In this document: positions 1-9,844 of the stretch, piece by piece
Numbering within the stretch: the stretch's first letter is position 1
Layout of the letters: each line of letters begins with the position of its first letter
Origin: Lysobacteraceae bacterium NML07-0707
GTDB lineage: Bacteria; Pseudomonadota; Gammaproteobacteria; Xanthomonadales; Xanthomonadaceae
Assembly (NCBI GenBank): GCA_002798295.1
Contig: NWQT01000015.1
Location: forward strand, 1-64,000
Length of the DNA: 64,000 nucleotides
Reading direction: 5' to 3'
The notes under the pieces: model-generated
The model's database searches: none
Seen by the model: the letters and a program-made list of their open reading frames with translations, nothing else
Told to the model about the DNA's origin: nothing
Translations under genes and position numbers: made by a program

Positions 1-150
1 CTCTACCCAAGCCTCAACCTCTGCCGGGGTCAGGTCAAATTGACGACTTGCCTCGGCCACCGTCGTCTTGCCCTGGATGATCTCAAGCACCAGCGCCGAC
101 TTGCGCCGTGCTGTCCAACGTTTGATTGCTTCGTCCATTACTGCACTCAT
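1..150 (-). CDS. IS3-type transposase orfA (HTH subunit), partial
   Basis: The first 50 codons of a small helix-turn-helix protein run off the left edge. The peptide starts MSAVMDEAIKRWTARRKSAL and continues with a VLEIIQGKTTVAEASRQFDL segment. This resembles the DUF1153/HTH proteins encoded as orfA of IS3-family elements, which recognise the element ends and are normally followed by an orfB DDE integrase (outside the window). The start at 150 is favoured because an AGAGGAG ribosome site lies about 7 bases upstream; a second ATG at 138 is possible. The IS3 assignment comes from recalled family resemblance. Whether the element is intact cannot be seen. Confidence 0.7.
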   Translation of the reverse strand, partial: MSAVMDEAIKRWTARRKSALVLEIIQGKTTVAEASRQFDLTPAEVEAWVE

Positions 151-206
151 TGGGTGTCTCCTCTAGTGAAGGTAACACCTGAGCAGGAAATCAGTGGGTC
201 ATTACA
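1..206 (-). mobile_element. IS3-type element, 5' end (continues off the left edge)
   Basis: The element reads on the minus strand from a TGTAATG terminus at 206, through a 56-base leader, into orfA at 150. At 207 the sequence changes abruptly to IS481-type DNA. The leader resembles a second sequence at 742-793 (TGTAATG start, a TGATTT block, a GTTAC block and GGAGACAC), so 206 is most likely the real element boundary. No target duplication can be assessed because the other end is outside the window. Confidence 0.6.
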
Positions 207-735
207 GTTCTATCGATGGCCACGAGCAGATAAAGCTTGCCCTCGGCGGTATGGATCTCGGCGATATCGACATGGAAGTAGCCGATGGGATAACGCTGGA
301 AGGTTTTTTGGCGGGCTTGTTCTCTTGCGGCTCAGGCAAGCGGAAAATGCCGTGGCGCTGCAAACAGCGATGCAGCGAGGAGCGCGTCAGATGCGGGATG
401 GTTGCTTGCAAGGCATACAGACAGTCATCCAGCGGCAGCAGGGTGTGCTTGCGGAAAGCAACGATGGCCGCCTCCTCCTCAATGGACAACACGGTAGAGC
501 GCGGTTGCCTGGGTCCGGTAGGCAAGTCGGCCACCGACGTGCGTTTCTTCCACTTGGCCAGCGTTTTGATGTTGATGCCATAACGCTTGGCCAGCGTTCT
601 CAGGCTCTCTTGACTATGTTGTATCGCTCGGCGGGTTGCCTCTGTCGTGGTGGCGCTTGCATGAAGAATCTGGCCCATAGTCCTTCCTTACCATTCAGGG
701 GAGAAAATTGAACCATCAAAGTCTGGGATCAAACA
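207..735 (-). pseudogene. IS481-family transposase, truncated and frameshifted copy
   Basis: This is a degraded copy of the element that is intact at 10205-11206. It starts with the same MGQILHASATTT sequence at 678, has the same HTH (LAKRYGINIKTLAKWKKR) and keeps its upstream terminus (TGTTTGATCCC, read on the minus strand from 735). Translation leaves the correct frame at a T-tract: six Ts at 304-309 where the intact copy has seven. After correction the frame continues through HVDIAEIHTAEG to VAIDRT and stops at 207, where IS3-type sequence begins. The last two catalytic acidic residues and the C-terminus are missing, so it cannot transpose itself. Confidence 0.88.
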
Positions 736-793
736 CCCCTAGTGTCTCCTTCAGAAAAGTAACGCTTGGACCGAAAATCAATGGAGCATTACA
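736..793 (-). mobile_element. Orphan IS3-type terminus next to the truncated IS481 copy
   Basis: Read on the minus strand from 793, the sequence is TGTAATGCTCC, then TGATTTT, GTTAC and AAGGAGACAC. It is a relative of the leader at 151-206, including the ribosome-site-like GGAGACAC. No orfA follows; IS481-type sequence starts a few bases later, after CCTAG. I infer that an IS481 element inserted close to the orfA start of an older IS3-type copy and the rest was lost. 794-824, up to the rhomboid gene, shows nothing recognisable. Confidence 0.5.
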
Positions 794-824
794 AAACCCA
801 CAACCATAGGTTTTCATATCTACT

Positions 825-1469
825 TCACAAACTGCGCAGATAGCGTTTTTTTCTCCCGCCAAATGGAGGCTGTCCGCGCCAGTAGCGAATCAGAAGCCAT
901 GCGGTCAGCATCCCGCCCAGATGGGCAAAATGGGCGATCCCAGGTACCGTGCCGGTAAATCCGGCAAACAGGGCGAAGCCGCCAATCAGCAACACGGCAA
1001 CCTTGGCAGGAATAAAAAACGGAATCGGGAAAATCATGATTTTTTGTTTCGGGAAAATCATGCCAAAACCCAGCACCAATCCCAGCACTCCCCCTGAGGC
1101 GCCAAGCGTGGGATAGGCACGTTCGCCGCTAGACATCATCCACCAACCCACCGCCAACTGGCATAGCCCGGCGCCGATAATGCACAGTAGATAGAACCAG
1201 GTGAAGCGTTTGCTGCCCCAAACCTGTTCCAGTGGCGAGCCAAACATGAACAGCGCCAGCATATTGAAGAACAGATGAAAAAAGCTGCCGTGCAAAAAAC
1301 CATAACTCAGCAATTGCCAGGGCTTAAATGACCACCATTCAAGGCCGCCACCTGGTGGCCAGAGCATGAATGAGGCCATGCGCACATCGCCCAGCAGATA
1401 CTGCAAGGCAAATATCACAAGCGTTAAGACGAGCAGAATTTTGGTCGCTGGGGGAAGGCGATTGGTCAT
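825..1469 (-). CDS. Rhomboid-family intramembrane serine protease
   Basis: A polytopic membrane protein of 214 residues with about six hydrophobic segments. It has the rhomboid signature: HGSFFHLFFNM in the second helix, catalytic serine in the GASG motif (TLGASGGVLG) and catalytic histidine in AHFAHLGG. Rhomboids cleave transmembrane substrates within the bilayer; the substrate here is unknown. The start at 1469 (MTNRLPPATK) is chosen over an in-frame ATG 18 bases upstream because an AGGA lies 7 bases before it. The gene is divergent from the 2OG oxygenase with only 33 bases between starts, so their promoters must overlap. The IS wreck lies just past its 3' end. Confidence 0.9.
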   Translation of the reverse strand: MTNRLPPATKILLVLTLVIFALQYLLGDVRMASFMLWPPGGGLEWWSFKPWQLLSYGFLHGSFFHLFFNMLALFMFGSPLEQVWGSKRFTWFYLLCIIGAGLCQLAVGWWMMSSGERAYPTLGASGGVLGLVLGFGMIFPKQKIMIFPIPFFIPAKVAVLLIGGFALFAGFTGTVPGIAHFAHLGGMLTAWLLIRYWRGQPPFGGRKKRYLRSL

Positions 1470-1502
1470 GATGATTCCTAAAAGCATGGCTATGATAGCG
1501 GC

Positions 1503-2123
1503 ATGCCGTATTCAAAAATGCTTTCATTGCCCCATATTTCGTTTCAGCCGGAGAGTATTGCCCAAGCACTGGCAGAGGTTGGCGCTTGTCTTATCAAGGA
1601 CTTTCCGCCGCCTGTGCTGACAACCCAGCTGCACGCTGAACTTCGGCAACTTGCCGAAGAGAGCCTGCTCAAACCTGCTGCAATCGGCCGCGCAGGAAAT
1701 CACCAGGAACGTCGTGATCTGCGCGGTGACAGCACGCTGTGGCTGGATGACCCGCGCTGCGGCCAGGCCGCCGAAACATATCTCGGACAGCTGGCGGTAC
1801 TGCGCCAATCGCTCAACCAACTGCTGTTTCTCGGGCTAAAAGAAGCCGAAGCGCATTATGCGCTATACCCCCCTGGCGCCCGTTACACCCGGCACCGCGA
1901 CCGTTTTCGTGACAGTGATGCGCGCGTGGTTACGGTCGTGAGCTATCTCAACCCTGAGTGGTCAGCCGATGATGGCGGCCAGCTGCGCCTGTATCTGTCT
2001 CAGCAGCATACCGATATCCTGCCGCATGCAGCCACCACGTTATGCTTTTTAAGCGAACTTGAGCACGAAGTGCTGCCCGCCCGGCGTGAGCGGCTCAGCA
2101 TCGCTGCCTGGTTGCGGCGTTGA
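1503..2123 (+). CDS. 2OG-Fe(II) oxygenase, prolyl-4-hydroxylase/SM-20 type
   Basis: A 206-residue protein with the double-stranded beta-helix iron site of 2-oxoglutarate dioxygenases. HxD is in YTRHRDRF, the distal histidine in SELEHEVLPA, and a 2OG-binding arginine in RRERLSIAAWL near the C-terminus. Spacing and length fit the bacterial SM-20/EGLN-like subgroup, which hydroxylates protein or small-molecule substrates in the cytoplasm. The target is unknown. It is divergent from the rhomboid gene and converges on rpsT, sharing a hairpin terminator with it. Confidence 0.85.
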   Translation: MPYSKMLSLPHISFQPESIAQALAEVGACLIKDFPPPVLTTQLHAELRQLAEESLLKPAAIGRAGNHQERRDLRGDSTLWLDDPRCGQAAETYLGQLAVLRQSLNQLLFLGLKEAEAHYALYPPGARYTRHRDRFRDSDARVVTVVSYLNPEWSADDGGQLRLYLSQQHTDILPHAATTLCFLSELEHEVLPARRERLSIAAWLRR

Positions 2124-2143
2124 ATCTTGGCAACAGCACACAA

Positions 2144-2171
2144 GCAAGCCCCGCATAAGTGCGGGGCTTGC
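2144..2171. terminator. Bidirectional hairpin between the oxygenase gene and rpsT
   Basis: A perfect 12-bp stem (GCAAGCCCCGCA / TGCGGGGCTTGC) with a TAAG loop lies between the convergent stop codons. Neither side has a strong T run, so termination may be partly factor-assisted. Confidence 0.75.
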
Positions 2172-2224
2172 TGCACTATTATCGCCCGCTACACCGTTGA
2201 CCGGCGCAACGTCTGCAAGCCTGA

Positions 2225-2494
2225 TCAGGCGGCTTTGAGTGCCTTGATGCGAGCGTTCAGACGGCTCTTGTGACGGGCAGCCTTGTTCTTGTGAATAAGG
2301 CCACGCGAGGCAAAGCGGTCGAGCAGCGGCTGAGCGACGGCGAATGCAGCAGCGGCGGCTTCGGCATCACCAGCCTGTAGCGCCTTGAGCACTTTCTTGA
2401 CCGAGGTGCGGAGCATGGAACGCTGGCTGTTGTTGCGCGCATTGCGAACGATGGTTTGCTTGGCGCGCTTTTGGGCGGACTTGATATTGGCCAC
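2225..2494 (-). CDS. rpsT: 30S ribosomal protein S20
   Basis: The protein begins (M)[12 protein letters not shown] and ends [14 protein letters not shown]. It has 89 residues, the normal S20 length, and is very basic and alanine-rich. S20 binds 16S rRNA early in 30S assembly. The start is GTG at 2494, not an ATG; the reading frame continues upstream, but the family N-terminus fixes the position. A non-ATG start recalls E. coli rpsT, whose UUG start is tied to translational autoregulation; that parallel is inference. It is divergent from murJ, with 108 bases between the starts. Confidence 0.95.
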   Translation of the reverse strand: MANIKSAQKRAKQTIVRNARNNSQRSMLRTSVKKVLKALQAGDAEAAAAAFAVAQPLLDRFASRGLIHKNKAARHKSRLNARIKALKAA

Positions 2495-2602
2495 AGGAAA
2501 ACCTTTGGAAATCGTGAAGGGGTCAACGTGTCGCAAAATGCGATAGCAGGTTAGTATGCAGACTTTTGATGCAAGCGTCAACAAAGCTTAAGGAGTCAGG
2601 CG

Positions 2603-4222
2603 ATGCCCCGGAATGATGCGACTGCCACGGAGGTGGAAACTTCGCCGAAATCAGCGGGAAAAACACTGCGTGGCGGTGGCATGCTGCGCTCAACCGCAGT
2701 ATTTACCGCGATGACGTTTCTCTCCCGCATTGCCGGGTATTTGCGCGACTGGCTGCAAGCCAGCCTGTTTGGTGCCGGGCCTGCGGTCAGCGCCTTTGTG
2801 GTCGCCTACCGCATCCCCAATTATCTGCGGCGGATTTTTGCCGAAGGCTCATTTTCTTCGGCGTTTGTGCCGGTGCTTACCGAGCTGCGCGAAAAAGGCG
2901 ATGAGAAGGCCGTGCAGGATTTCATGAACCATATCGCCGGCGCCTTGCTGGCCGCGGTGATTGTGGTCAGTGGCCTTGGCATGCTCGCCGCCCCGTGGAT
3001 AGCCAGGGGCTTTTTGCTGTTTGCCCCGGCAGGCACCGAAACCGTGCCGCTGGCGGCGGACATGCTGCGGATTACTTTTCCGTATCTGACCTTTATTTCG
3101 ATGACGGCGCTGGCAGGCGCAGCGCTTAACAGCTTCCGCCAGTTCGGGCTGCCCGCATTTGCGCCCATCCTGCACAATCTGGCCTTGATCGCGGCGATGC
3201 TGTTTCTGGCCAAACACCTGGAAGTGCCGGAAAAAGCGCTGGCCTGGGGCGTGCTGGCCGCAGGCATTTTGCAGATGCTGCTGCTTTGGCCGGCATTGGG
3301 GCGGCTGGGGATTCGCCCGCGCTTTGCCTTCAATTTCAAGCATGAAGGCGTGCGCCGCGTATTCAAGCTGATGTTGCCGACAATTTTTTCCTCGTCCGTG
3401 GCGCAGGTGAATGTGCTGGTGGGTACCTTGTTTGCCTCGCTTCTGGTGCCTGCTGCGCAGTCCTGGCTGTACTACTCCGACCGCCTTACCGAGTTGCCGC
3501 TGGGGTTGTTTGGCGTCGCCATTGGCACAGTGATTTTGCCTGCGCTTTCGCGCCATCATGCGCGTGCCGATGAGGCTGGTTATTCGCAGGCGCTGGACTG
3601 GGGGCTGCGCATCGTGCTGCTACTTGGCATTCCGGCGGCGGTGGGATTGATTCTGCTGGCTTCGCCGCTGACCATTTCACTGTTTCGCTATGGCGCTTTC
3701 ACCAGCGAGGACAGCCGCATGGTGGGCTATGCGCTGTCGGCCATGTGCGTGGGCATCCCGGCGTTCATGCTCAGCAAAGTATTGCTCTCGGCTTTCTATT
3801 CTCGCAAGGACACCAAAACCCCGATGCGCGCGGCCATCTGGACGGTAGTGTGCAATGTGTTGCTGATTGCCGGGCTGGTGACCCCGCTTTGGAAAATCGG
3901 CTCACCCATCGCCCATGTCGGCATTGCCGCAGCCACGGCCATTGCCGGGATATTCAATGCGGCACTGCTGCTGCACTGGTTGCGCCGCGATGGCATTTAT
4001 CAGCCACAGCCAGGCTGGGGGCGCTGGCTGATGAGCCTGGTGCTTGCAGCATTGGCAATGGCGGCAGTGGTCTGGGGCTTGCGCGAATGGGTGGGCGATT
4101 TCGCCCCGCTGCCTGCCATGAAGCGCTGGCTCTGGCTACTGATGATCGTCGGCAGTGGCGCCGTGACTTATGCGGCAGTGCTGCTTGTATTGGGTCTGCG
4201 TCCACGCGATTTGCGGCGATAG
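2603..4222 (+). CDS. murJ: Lipid II flippase MurJ
   Basis: A 539-residue multi-spanning inner-membrane protein of the MviN/MurJ branch of the MOP superfamily. It moves lipid-linked peptidoglycan precursor across the membrane. Recognisable parts are MLRSTAVFTAMTFLSRIAGYLRD near the N-terminus, FAEGSFSSAFVPVL, and LPLGLFGVAIGTVILPALSRHHA. An N-terminal tail of about 26 residues precedes the usual family start. The upstream AAGGAG about 9 bases before 2603 supports the longer form. ribF follows after 21 bases, as in other Xanthomonadales-type genomes. Confidence 0.95.
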   Translation: MPRNDATATEVETSPKSAGKTLRGGGMLRSTAVFTAMTFLSRIAGYLRDWLQASLFGAGPAVSAFVVAYRIPNYLRRIFAEGSFSSAFVPVLTELREKGDEKAVQDFMNHIAGALLAAVIVVSGLGMLAAPWIARGFLLFAPAGTETVPLAADMLRITFPYLTFISMTALAGAALNSFRQFGLPAFAPILHNLALIAAMLFLAKHLEVPEKALAWGVLAAGILQMLLLWPALGRLGIRPRFAFNFKHEGVRRVFKLMLPTIFSSSVAQVNVLVGTLFASLLVPAAQSWLYYSDRLTELPLGLFGVAIGTVILPALSRHHARADEAGYSQALDWGLRIVLLLGIPAAVGLILLASPLTISLFRYGAFTSEDSRMVGYALSAMCVGIPAFMLSKVLLSAFYSRKDTKTPMRAAIWTVVCNVLLIAGLVTPLWKIGSPIAHVGIAAATAIAGIFNAALLLHWLRRDGIYQPQPGWGRWLMSLVLAALAMAAVVWGLREWVGDFAPLPAMKRWLWLLMIVGSGAVTYAAVLLVLGLRPRDLRR

Positions 4223-4243
4223 TGCATTTATACTGCGCGGCTG

Positions 4244-5206
4244 ATGAATTTCCTGTTCCGTGACGCTGAAGGCGAGGCGCTGTACCCGCAAGGCAGCGTG
4301 GTCTGCATCGGTGCATTCGATGGCCTGCATCTGGGTCATCAGGCATTGCTGCGCCACGCCAGGGCGCGTGCGCAGGCATTGCGTCTGCCGGCGGTGGCAC
4401 TGTCTTTCGAGCCGTTGCCGCGCGAGTTCTTCGCCCGGGGAGCGCCGCCGGGGCGACTGATGCTGCCGCGCGACAAGCTGCAAGGCTTTGCCCAGGCTGA
4501 CATGGATGGCGTTGGCTTGCTGCGCTTTGATGCACGCATGGCGGCAATGTCGGCACAAGACTTTGTGGCACAGGTACTGCACCGGCGGCTGGCCGCCCGT
4601 GAGGTCTGGGTGGGGCCTGAATTTCACTTCGGTCATCAGCGCCGTGGTGATTTGCCATTACTGCAATCCGAAGGCACACAGCTCGGATTTACCGCCCATG
4701 CCATCGCCCCGGTGATGCATCAGGGCGAGCGCGTGTCCAGCTCGCGCATTCGCGCCGCGCTGGCCGCAGGTGATTTCGCGCTGGCGCAGCAATGTTTTGG
4801 ACGCCCTTACCGCATCAGCGGGCGGGTGGTGCATGGCCGCAAACTGGGGCGCAAGCTCGGGTTTCCCACCGCCAATCTGCGCTTTACCCGTCATCCGCCC
4901 ATGCAGGGGATTTATGCCGTGCGGGCACGGGGCATGACAGGCACAGCGCTGCCTGCGGTAGCCAGCCTTGGCACCCGCCCCACCGTGGCTGGCGAGGCGC
5001 CCTTGCTGGAAGTACACCTATTTGATTTCTCAGGCGACTTGTATGGCCAGTTGCTTGAAGTGGAATTCGTTGCCAAGCTGCGCGATGAAGAAAAATTTGC
5101 AAGTCTGGATGCCTTGAGTGCACAAATGCACCAGGATGCTGCGCTTGCCCGTTCGTTACTGGCTGCCCAAGGCGGCCCCGATGTTGTCGAGACCCCTTAT
5201 GAGTGA
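4244..5206 (+). CDS. ribF: Bifunctional riboflavin kinase / FAD synthetase
   Basis: A 320-residue two-domain cytoplasmic enzyme that converts riboflavin to FMN and then FAD. The N-terminal nucleotidyltransferase domain has the [11 protein letters not shown] motif near residue 25. The C-terminal flavokinase domain has [11 protein letters not shown] near residue 205 and [14 protein letters not shown] towards the end. No good ribosome site precedes the ATG, and a TATACT lies only about 10 bases upstream, so the message could be nearly leaderless. Its stop overlaps the ileS start by 8 bases, suggesting coupled translation. Confidence 0.95.
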   Translation: MNFLFRDAEGEALYPQGSVVCIGAFDGLHLGHQALLRHARARAQALRLPAVALSFEPLPREFFARGAPPGRLMLPRDKLQGFAQADMDGVGLLRFDARMAAMSAQDFVAQVLHRRLAAREVWVGPEFHFGHQRRGDLPLLQSEGTQLGFTAHAIAPVMHQGERVSSSRIRAALAAGDFALAQQCFGRPYRISGRVVHGRKLGRKLGFPTANLRFTRHPPMQGIYAVRARGMTGTALPAVASLGTRPTVAGEAPLLEVHLFDFSGDLYGQLLEVEFVAKLRDEEKFASLDALSAQMHQDAALARSLLAAQGGPDVVETPYE

Positions 5207-8033
5207 AACCGAAGGCCACCGCTACAAAAACACCATCCTGCTGCCTGCCACGGATTTCCCGATGCGCGGCGACTTGCCCAAGCGCGAGCCGGCCACGCTG
5301 GAGGCCTGGCAAAACGGCGACCTTTATGGCCAGATTCGTGCCGCAAGCCAGGGCCGCCCGCGATTCATGCTGCATGATGGCCCGCCGTATGCCAATGGCC
5401 GGATTCATCTGGGTCATGCGGTCAACAAGGTGTTGAAGGACATCATCGTGCGCAGCAAGACCCTGGCGGGCTTTGATGCGCCATATATCCCCGGCTGGGA
5501 CTGCCATGGGCTTCCCATTGAAATCGCCGTGGAAAAGAAGTTTGGCAAGGTCGGCGACAAGCTTGATGCGGCGACCTTCCGCCAGCACTGCCGCGATTAC
5601 GCCGCGAGCCAAATCGAGCTGCAAAAGGCCGATTTCAAGCGTCTGGGTGTGCTGGGTGACTGGGACAATCCTTATCGCACGCTGGATTTCAAATACGAAG
5701 CCGATGAAATCCGTGCACTGGGCAAAATCGTCGAGAACGGCCACCTGGCGCGCGGCGTCAAACCGGTGCACTGGTGCTTTGACTGCGGTTCGGCACTGGC
5801 CGAAGCCGAAATCGAATACGCCGACAAAACCTCGCCTGCCGTGGACGTGGCTTATCCGGCGCGTGATGCCGCCGATATCGCCGCACGTTTTGGCGTGGCG
5901 CTGCCCGAAGGCGTGGAAATCGCCATCCCGATCTGGACCACCACGCCGTGGACGCTGCCGGCCTCGTTGGCGGTATCGCTGGGGCCACAGATTGATTATC
6001 AGCTGCTGGAAGGCCCTGCCCGTGCGGGCAAGCGGCGCTGGCTGGTGCTGGCCGCGCGTCTGGCAGACAAGGCGCTGGCGCGCTATGGCGTCGAACAACT
6101 ACAGGCGCACGGCAACACACTCAGCGGTGAGGCGCTCAAGGGCGCGCTGTTTGCCCATCCGTTCTACGCCGAGCGCGATATCCCGGTGCTGACCGGCGAG
6201 CATGTCAGCGACGAAGACGGCACCGGCGCAGTGCATACCGCCCCCGGCCACGGCCAGGAGGACTTTGTCGCCGTACAGGGCAGCGATATTCTCGACAAAT
6301 ACAGTCTCGGGCAGCTGAACCCGGTGGATGGGCGCGGCATGTATCTGCCCTCGACTCCGGCGCTGGGCGACACTGCACTTGCCGGCACGCATATCTGGAA
6401 GGCCAATGCCGCGATTGTCGATGGCCTCAAACAAATCGGCGCACTGCTGGCGCATCAGGACATCCGGCACAGCTATCCGCATTGCTGGCGACACAAAACG
6501 CCGATTGCCTTCCGTGCCACGCCGCAGTGGTTCATTTCCATGGAGCAGGCCGGGCTGCGCCGCGATGCGCTGGCCGCCATTCCCGGCGTGAAGTGGTATC
6601 CCGGCTGGGGACAGGCGCGCATCCACGGCATGGTGGAAGGTCGCCCGGACTGGACCATCTCCCGGCAGCGCACCTGGGGCGTGCCGATTGCACTATTTGT
6701 GCACAAGGAAAGCGGCGAGCCGCACCCGGACAGCGTGGCGCTGATGGAGGCGGTGGCCCAGCGCGTGGAGCAAGGCGGCATCGATGCCTGGTATGCGCTG
6801 GATGCGGCTGAACTCCTGGGCGATGAAGCGGCGCAATATGACAAGGTGCAGGACATCCTCGATGTCTGGTTCGACTCCGGCGTTACCCACCAGGCGGTGC
6901 TGAAGGCGCGCGGTTATGCGCTGCCTGCCGATCTGTATCTGGAAGGCTCCGACCAGCATCGCGGCTGGTTCCAGTCCTCGCTGCTTTCGGCCATCGCCAT
7001 CGACAAGGCCGCGCCCTACCGCGAGTGCCTCACCCACGGCTTCGTGGTCGATGCCCAGGGGCGCAAATTCTCCAAATCGCTGGGCAATGGCATCGAACCG
7101 CAGGAAATCATCAAGCAATACGGTGCCGACATCCTGCGCCTGTGGGTGGCTTCGGCCGACTATTCGCAGGAAATGTCGCTATCGCAGGAAATCTTGAAGC
7201 GCAATGCCGATGCCTACCGCCGCATTCGCAATACGGCGCGTTTCCTGCTGGGCAATCTGCACGGCTTTGACCCGGCGCGCGATTTGCAGGCGCCTGAAAA
7301 CATGGTGGCGCTCGATCGCTGGATTGTGCATCGCGCCGCCCAATTGCAATCGCAAATCACCGCCGCCTATGCGCGCTATGACTTTGCCGAAGTGATGCAA
7401 CTGCTCGCCAACTTCAGCAGCGTGGAGCTCGGCTCCCTGTATCTGGATGTCACCAAGGATCGCCTCTACACCCTGCAAGAAAACGCCGCAGCCAGACGCA
7501 GCGCACAAAGCGCGATGTATCACATCGCCGAAAGCTACGCCCGCTGGATTGCCCCGGTGCTGGCCTTCACTGCCGATGAAATCTGGCGGCATCTGCCGGG
7601 CGAGCGCCCCAGCAATGTGATGCTTTCCACCTGGTATGACGGACTGCACACCTTGCCCGAGGACGCAGTTTTATCTGCCGAGCAGTTCGACACCCTGCTT
7701 GCGCTGCGCAATGAAGTGGCCAAAGTGCTGGAACCGATGCGTGCCGCAGGCGACATCGGCGCGGCGCTGGATGCGGAAATCACCCTGAAAGTGGATGCCG
7801 CCACCCATGCCTGGCTTGCGCCTCTGGCCGATGAGTTGCGCTTTTTCTTCATCAGCGGTGATGTCCATGTCGAGCCGGGCGAAGGCGTTGAAGCCATTGT
7901 CAGCCACAAGGACAAATGCGTGCGCTGCTGGCACCATCGCGCCGATGTTGGCCAGCATGCCGAGCATCCGCAGCTGTGCGGACGCTGCATCGACAATATC
8001 GAGGGGGCGGGCGAAACCCGCCGCTGGTTCTGA
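5199..8033 (+). CDS. ileS: Isoleucyl-tRNA synthetase
   Basis: A class I synthetase of 944 residues that charges tRNA-Ile. The HIGH-type motif is HLGH ([11 protein letters not shown], near residue 70), the KMSKS-type motif is KFSKS (near residue 622), and the editing domain includes [14 protein letters not shown]-terminal zinc-binding segment (CVRCWHH ... LCGRC) closes the protein. The frame is open further upstream, but the ATG at 5199 ([12 protein letters not shown]) matches the family N-terminus and overlaps the ribF stop. The stop overlaps the lspA start (TGATG). Confidence 0.97.
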   Translation: MSETEGHRYKNTILLPATDFPMRGDLPKREPATLEAWQNGDLYGQIRAASQGRPRFMLHDGPPYANGRIHLGHAVNKVLKDIIVRSKTLAGFDAPYIPGWDCHGLPIEIAVEKKFGKVGDKLDAATFRQHCRDYAASQIELQKADFKRLGVLGDWDNPYRTLDFKYEADEIRALGKIVENGHLARGVKPVHWCFDCGSALAEAEIEYADKTSPAVDVAYPARDAADIAARFGVALPEGVEIAIPIWTTTPWTLPASLAVSLGPQIDYQLLEGPARAGKRRWLVLAARLADKALARYGVEQLQAHGNTLSGEALKGALFAHPFYAERDIPVLTGEHVSDEDGTGAVHTAPGHGQEDFVAVQGSDILDKYSLGQLNPVDGRGMYLPSTPALGDTALAGTHIWKANAAIVDGLKQIGALLAHQDIRHSYPHCWRHKTPIAFRATPQWFISMEQAGLRRDALAAIPGVKWYPGWGQARIHGMVEGRPDWTISRQRTWGVPIALFVHKESGEPHPDSVALMEAVAQRVEQGGIDAWYALDAAELLGDEAAQYDKVQDILDVWFDSGVTHQAVLKARGYALPADLYLEGSDQHRGWFQSSLLSAIAIDKAAPYRECLTHGFVVDAQGRKFSKSLGNGIEPQEIIKQYGADILRLWVASADYSQEMSLSQEILKRNADAYRRIRNTARFLLGNLHGFDPARDLQAPENMVALDRWIVHRAAQLQSQITAAYARYDFAEVMQLLANFSSVELGSLYLDVTKDRLYTLQENAAARRSAQSAMYHIAESYARWIAPVLAFTADEIWRHLPGERPSNVMLSTWYDGLHTLPEDAVLSAEQFDTLLALRNEVAKVLEPMRAAGDIGAALDAEITLKVDAATHAWLAPLADELRFFFISGDVHVEPGEGVEAIVSHKDKCVRCWHHRADVGQHAEHPQLCGRCIDNIEGAGETRRWF

Positions 8034-8530
8034 TGAAAAAGCCACACAAAAACGCCCTGCCCTGGCTCTGGGTTTCCGCACTGGTGATTGCACTGGATCA
8101 ATGGAGCAAGGCCTGGGTGCTGCGCACCTTGCCCGAATACACCGACATCGTGGTGATTGACGGCTTCTGGAACTGGTTCCGCACCTATAACACCGGGGCG
8201 GCCTTCAGCTTTCTGGCCAATGCCGGTGGCTGGCAGCAGTGGTTCTTCACCATTCTGGCCTTCGCCATCAGTGCCCTCCTGGGCTACTGGCTGTACCGCA
8301 CTGCGCGCAACGACTGGAAAACCGCCCTACCCTATGCGCTCATCATTGGCGGCGCCATCGGCAATGTCATCGACCGCCTGCAGCACGGCCATGTCATCGA
8401 CTTCATCAAATGGTATGTCGGTGATTATGTCTGGCCGGCCTTCAACCTTGCCGATGCGGCGATTGTCGGCGGCGCCGCCGGCCTGTTGCTGCTTGGCCTG
8501 ATAGGCGGAGGCAAGAAAGCCAATGGGTAA
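8033..8530 (+). CDS. lspA: Lipoprotein signal peptidase (signal peptidase II)
   Basis: A 165-residue inner-membrane aspartic protease with four hydrophobic segments that removes signal peptides from diacylated prolipoproteins. The two catalytic aspartates are in GNVIDRL and FNLADAAI, with the family [13 protein letters not shown] segment before them. The ATG is fixed at 8033 by its overlap with the ileS stop and by the [14 protein letters not shown]-terminus. It overlaps ispH by 8 bases. Confidence 0.96.
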   Translation: MKKPHKNALPWLWVSALVIALDQWSKAWVLRTLPEYTDIVVIDGFWNWFRTYNTGAAFSFLANAGGWQQWFFTILAFAISALLGYWLYRTARNDWKTALPYALIIGGAIGNVIDRLQHGHVIDFIKWYVGDYVWPAFNLADAAIVGGAAGLLLLGLIGGGKKANG

Positions 8531-9482
8531 TGAAATCCTGCTGGCCAACCCGCGCGGCTTCTGTGCCGGGGTCGATCGCGCCATCGAAATCGTCAAACGC
8601 GCCATCGAGACCCTGGGCGCGCCGATTTACGTCCGCCATGAAGTGGTGCACAACAAATTCGTGGTCGATGACCTGCGCCAGCGCGGCGCGGTATTTGTCG
8701 AAGAACTCGACGAAGTGCCGGACGGCGCCACGGTGATTTTTTCCGCCCACGGCGTTTCCAAGGCCGTCTGGCAGGAAGCCGAACGCCGTGGCCTGAAAAT
8801 CTTTGATGCCACCTGCCCACTGGTCACCAAGGTACATCTGGAGGTCGCCCGGCATTGCCGCAATGGCCGCGACATGATTCTCATCGGCCACGGCGGCCAT
8901 CCGGAAGTGGAAGGCACCATGGGGCAATGGCAGCGCGAAGGTGCCAGCGGGCGCATGTATCTGGTCGAAGACCTTGAAGATGCGCACACCCTGCAAGTGG
9001 GACAGCCGGAAAACCTCGCCTACACCACCCAGACCACACTCTCGGTGGACGATACCCGCGACATCATCGCCACCCTGCGCAGACGCTTTCCGGCGATTCA
9101 GGGACCGAAGAACGATGACATCTGCTATGCCACCCAGAACCGTCAGGACGCGGTGCGCGAACTGGCCCGCCGCTGTGACCTGATTCTGGTGGTCGGCTCG
9201 CCCAACAGCTCCAACTCCAACCGCCTGCGCGAGTTGGCCGAGCGCGAGGGCGTCAGCGCCTATCTCATCGACGGCGCGCATGAAATCGACCCCGGCTGGC
9301 TGCACGGCAAGACGCAAATCGGTGTCACTGCTGGCGCCTCGGCTCCAGACATTCTCGTACAAGGCGTCCTGCACAAGCTGGGAGAACTCGGCGCAGGCAA
9401 CCGCGTACGCGAGCTGGATGGCGAGCCGGAAAACATGGTGTTCGCCCTGCCCAAGGAACTACGCCTGAAGCTGGTGGACTGA
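8523..9482 (+). CDS. ispH: 4-hydroxy-3-methylbut-2-enyl diphosphate reductase
   Basis: A 319-residue iron-sulfur enzyme that catalyses the last step of the MEP isoprenoid pathway, making IPP and DMAPP. The three cluster cysteines sit in GFCAGVDRA (residue 13), [11 protein letters not shown] (near 97) and [11 protein letters not shown] (near 201). The HEVVHN and [11 protein letters not shown] segments are also typical. It is the last gene of the murJ-ribF-ileS-lspA-ispH run, which has no strong internal terminator. Confidence 0.97.
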   Translation: MGNEILLANPRGFCAGVDRAIEIVKRAIETLGAPIYVRHEVVHNKFVVDDLRQRGAVFVEELDEVPDGATVIFSAHGVSKAVWQEAERRGLKIFDATCPLVTKVHLEVARHCRNGRDMILIGHGGHPEVEGTMGQWQREGASGRMYLVEDLEDAHTLQVGQPENLAYTTQTTLSVDDTRDIIATLRRRFPAIQGPKNDDICYATQNRQDAVRELARRCDLILVVGSPNSSNSNRLRELAEREGVSAYLIDGAHEIDPGWLHGKTQIGVTAGASAPDILVQGVLHKLGELGAGNRVRELDGEPENMVFALPKELRLKLVD

Positions 9483-9499
9483 AAGCCCGCCGTGATTGA

Positions 9500-9529
9500 T
9501 TGCCATATCAATGTGCAAACTCCTATAAT
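9500..9529 (+). promoter_or_regulatory. Sigma-70 promoter of tRNA-Thr
   Basis: TTGCCA (9500-9505) and a perfect TATAAT (9524-9529) are separated by 18 bases. The transcription start should fall about 4 bases before the mature tRNA, a layout common for stable RNA genes. Confidence 0.8.
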
Positions 9530-9539
9530 GCCGCCCCAT

Positions 9540-9615
<76 letters not shown>

Positions 9616-9629
9616 AACACAAGTCCTGG

Positions 9630-9672
9630 AAAGGCCATAACCCCCAAGAAAATCAAGGGCTCTGGCCTTTTT
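9630..9672 (+). terminator. Terminator downstream of tRNA-Thr
   Basis: AAAGGCCA (9630-9637) pairs with TGGCCTTT (9663-9670), and the 3' arm runs into TTTTT. The loop is long (25 bases) but contains a short internal CC/GG pairing. 9673-9775 holds nothing else I can identify. Confidence 0.65.
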
Positions 9673-9775
9673 AATTGCCGCTTATGGTGGCGTAGCGTCC
9701 CAGCACGTCCCATTGAAGCTCGTCACTTTTGGGTAATTCCTAGCCAAACCAGACTAAATCCTGGAGGATTTGGTC

Positions 9776-9844
9776 ATGAAGCATTGTCCCGAGTGTGGCG
9801 GCGCCAGGCATGGCATGTGGTCATTGATGACCACTCACACGTAG
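9776..9844 (+). pseudogene. Possible 5' stub of a zinc-ribbon (Nudix-like) gene cut by an IS
   Basis: A good ribosome site (GGAGGA, 7 bases upstream) precedes an ATG encoding MKHCPECGGA. After that the sequence merges into IS481-type transposase DNA and stops at 9844. CxxC at the very N-terminus recalls Nudix hydrolases that start with a zinc ribbon, but ten residues are too few for identification. I read it as the start of a host gene whose remainder was displaced by the transposon. Confidence 0.3.
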
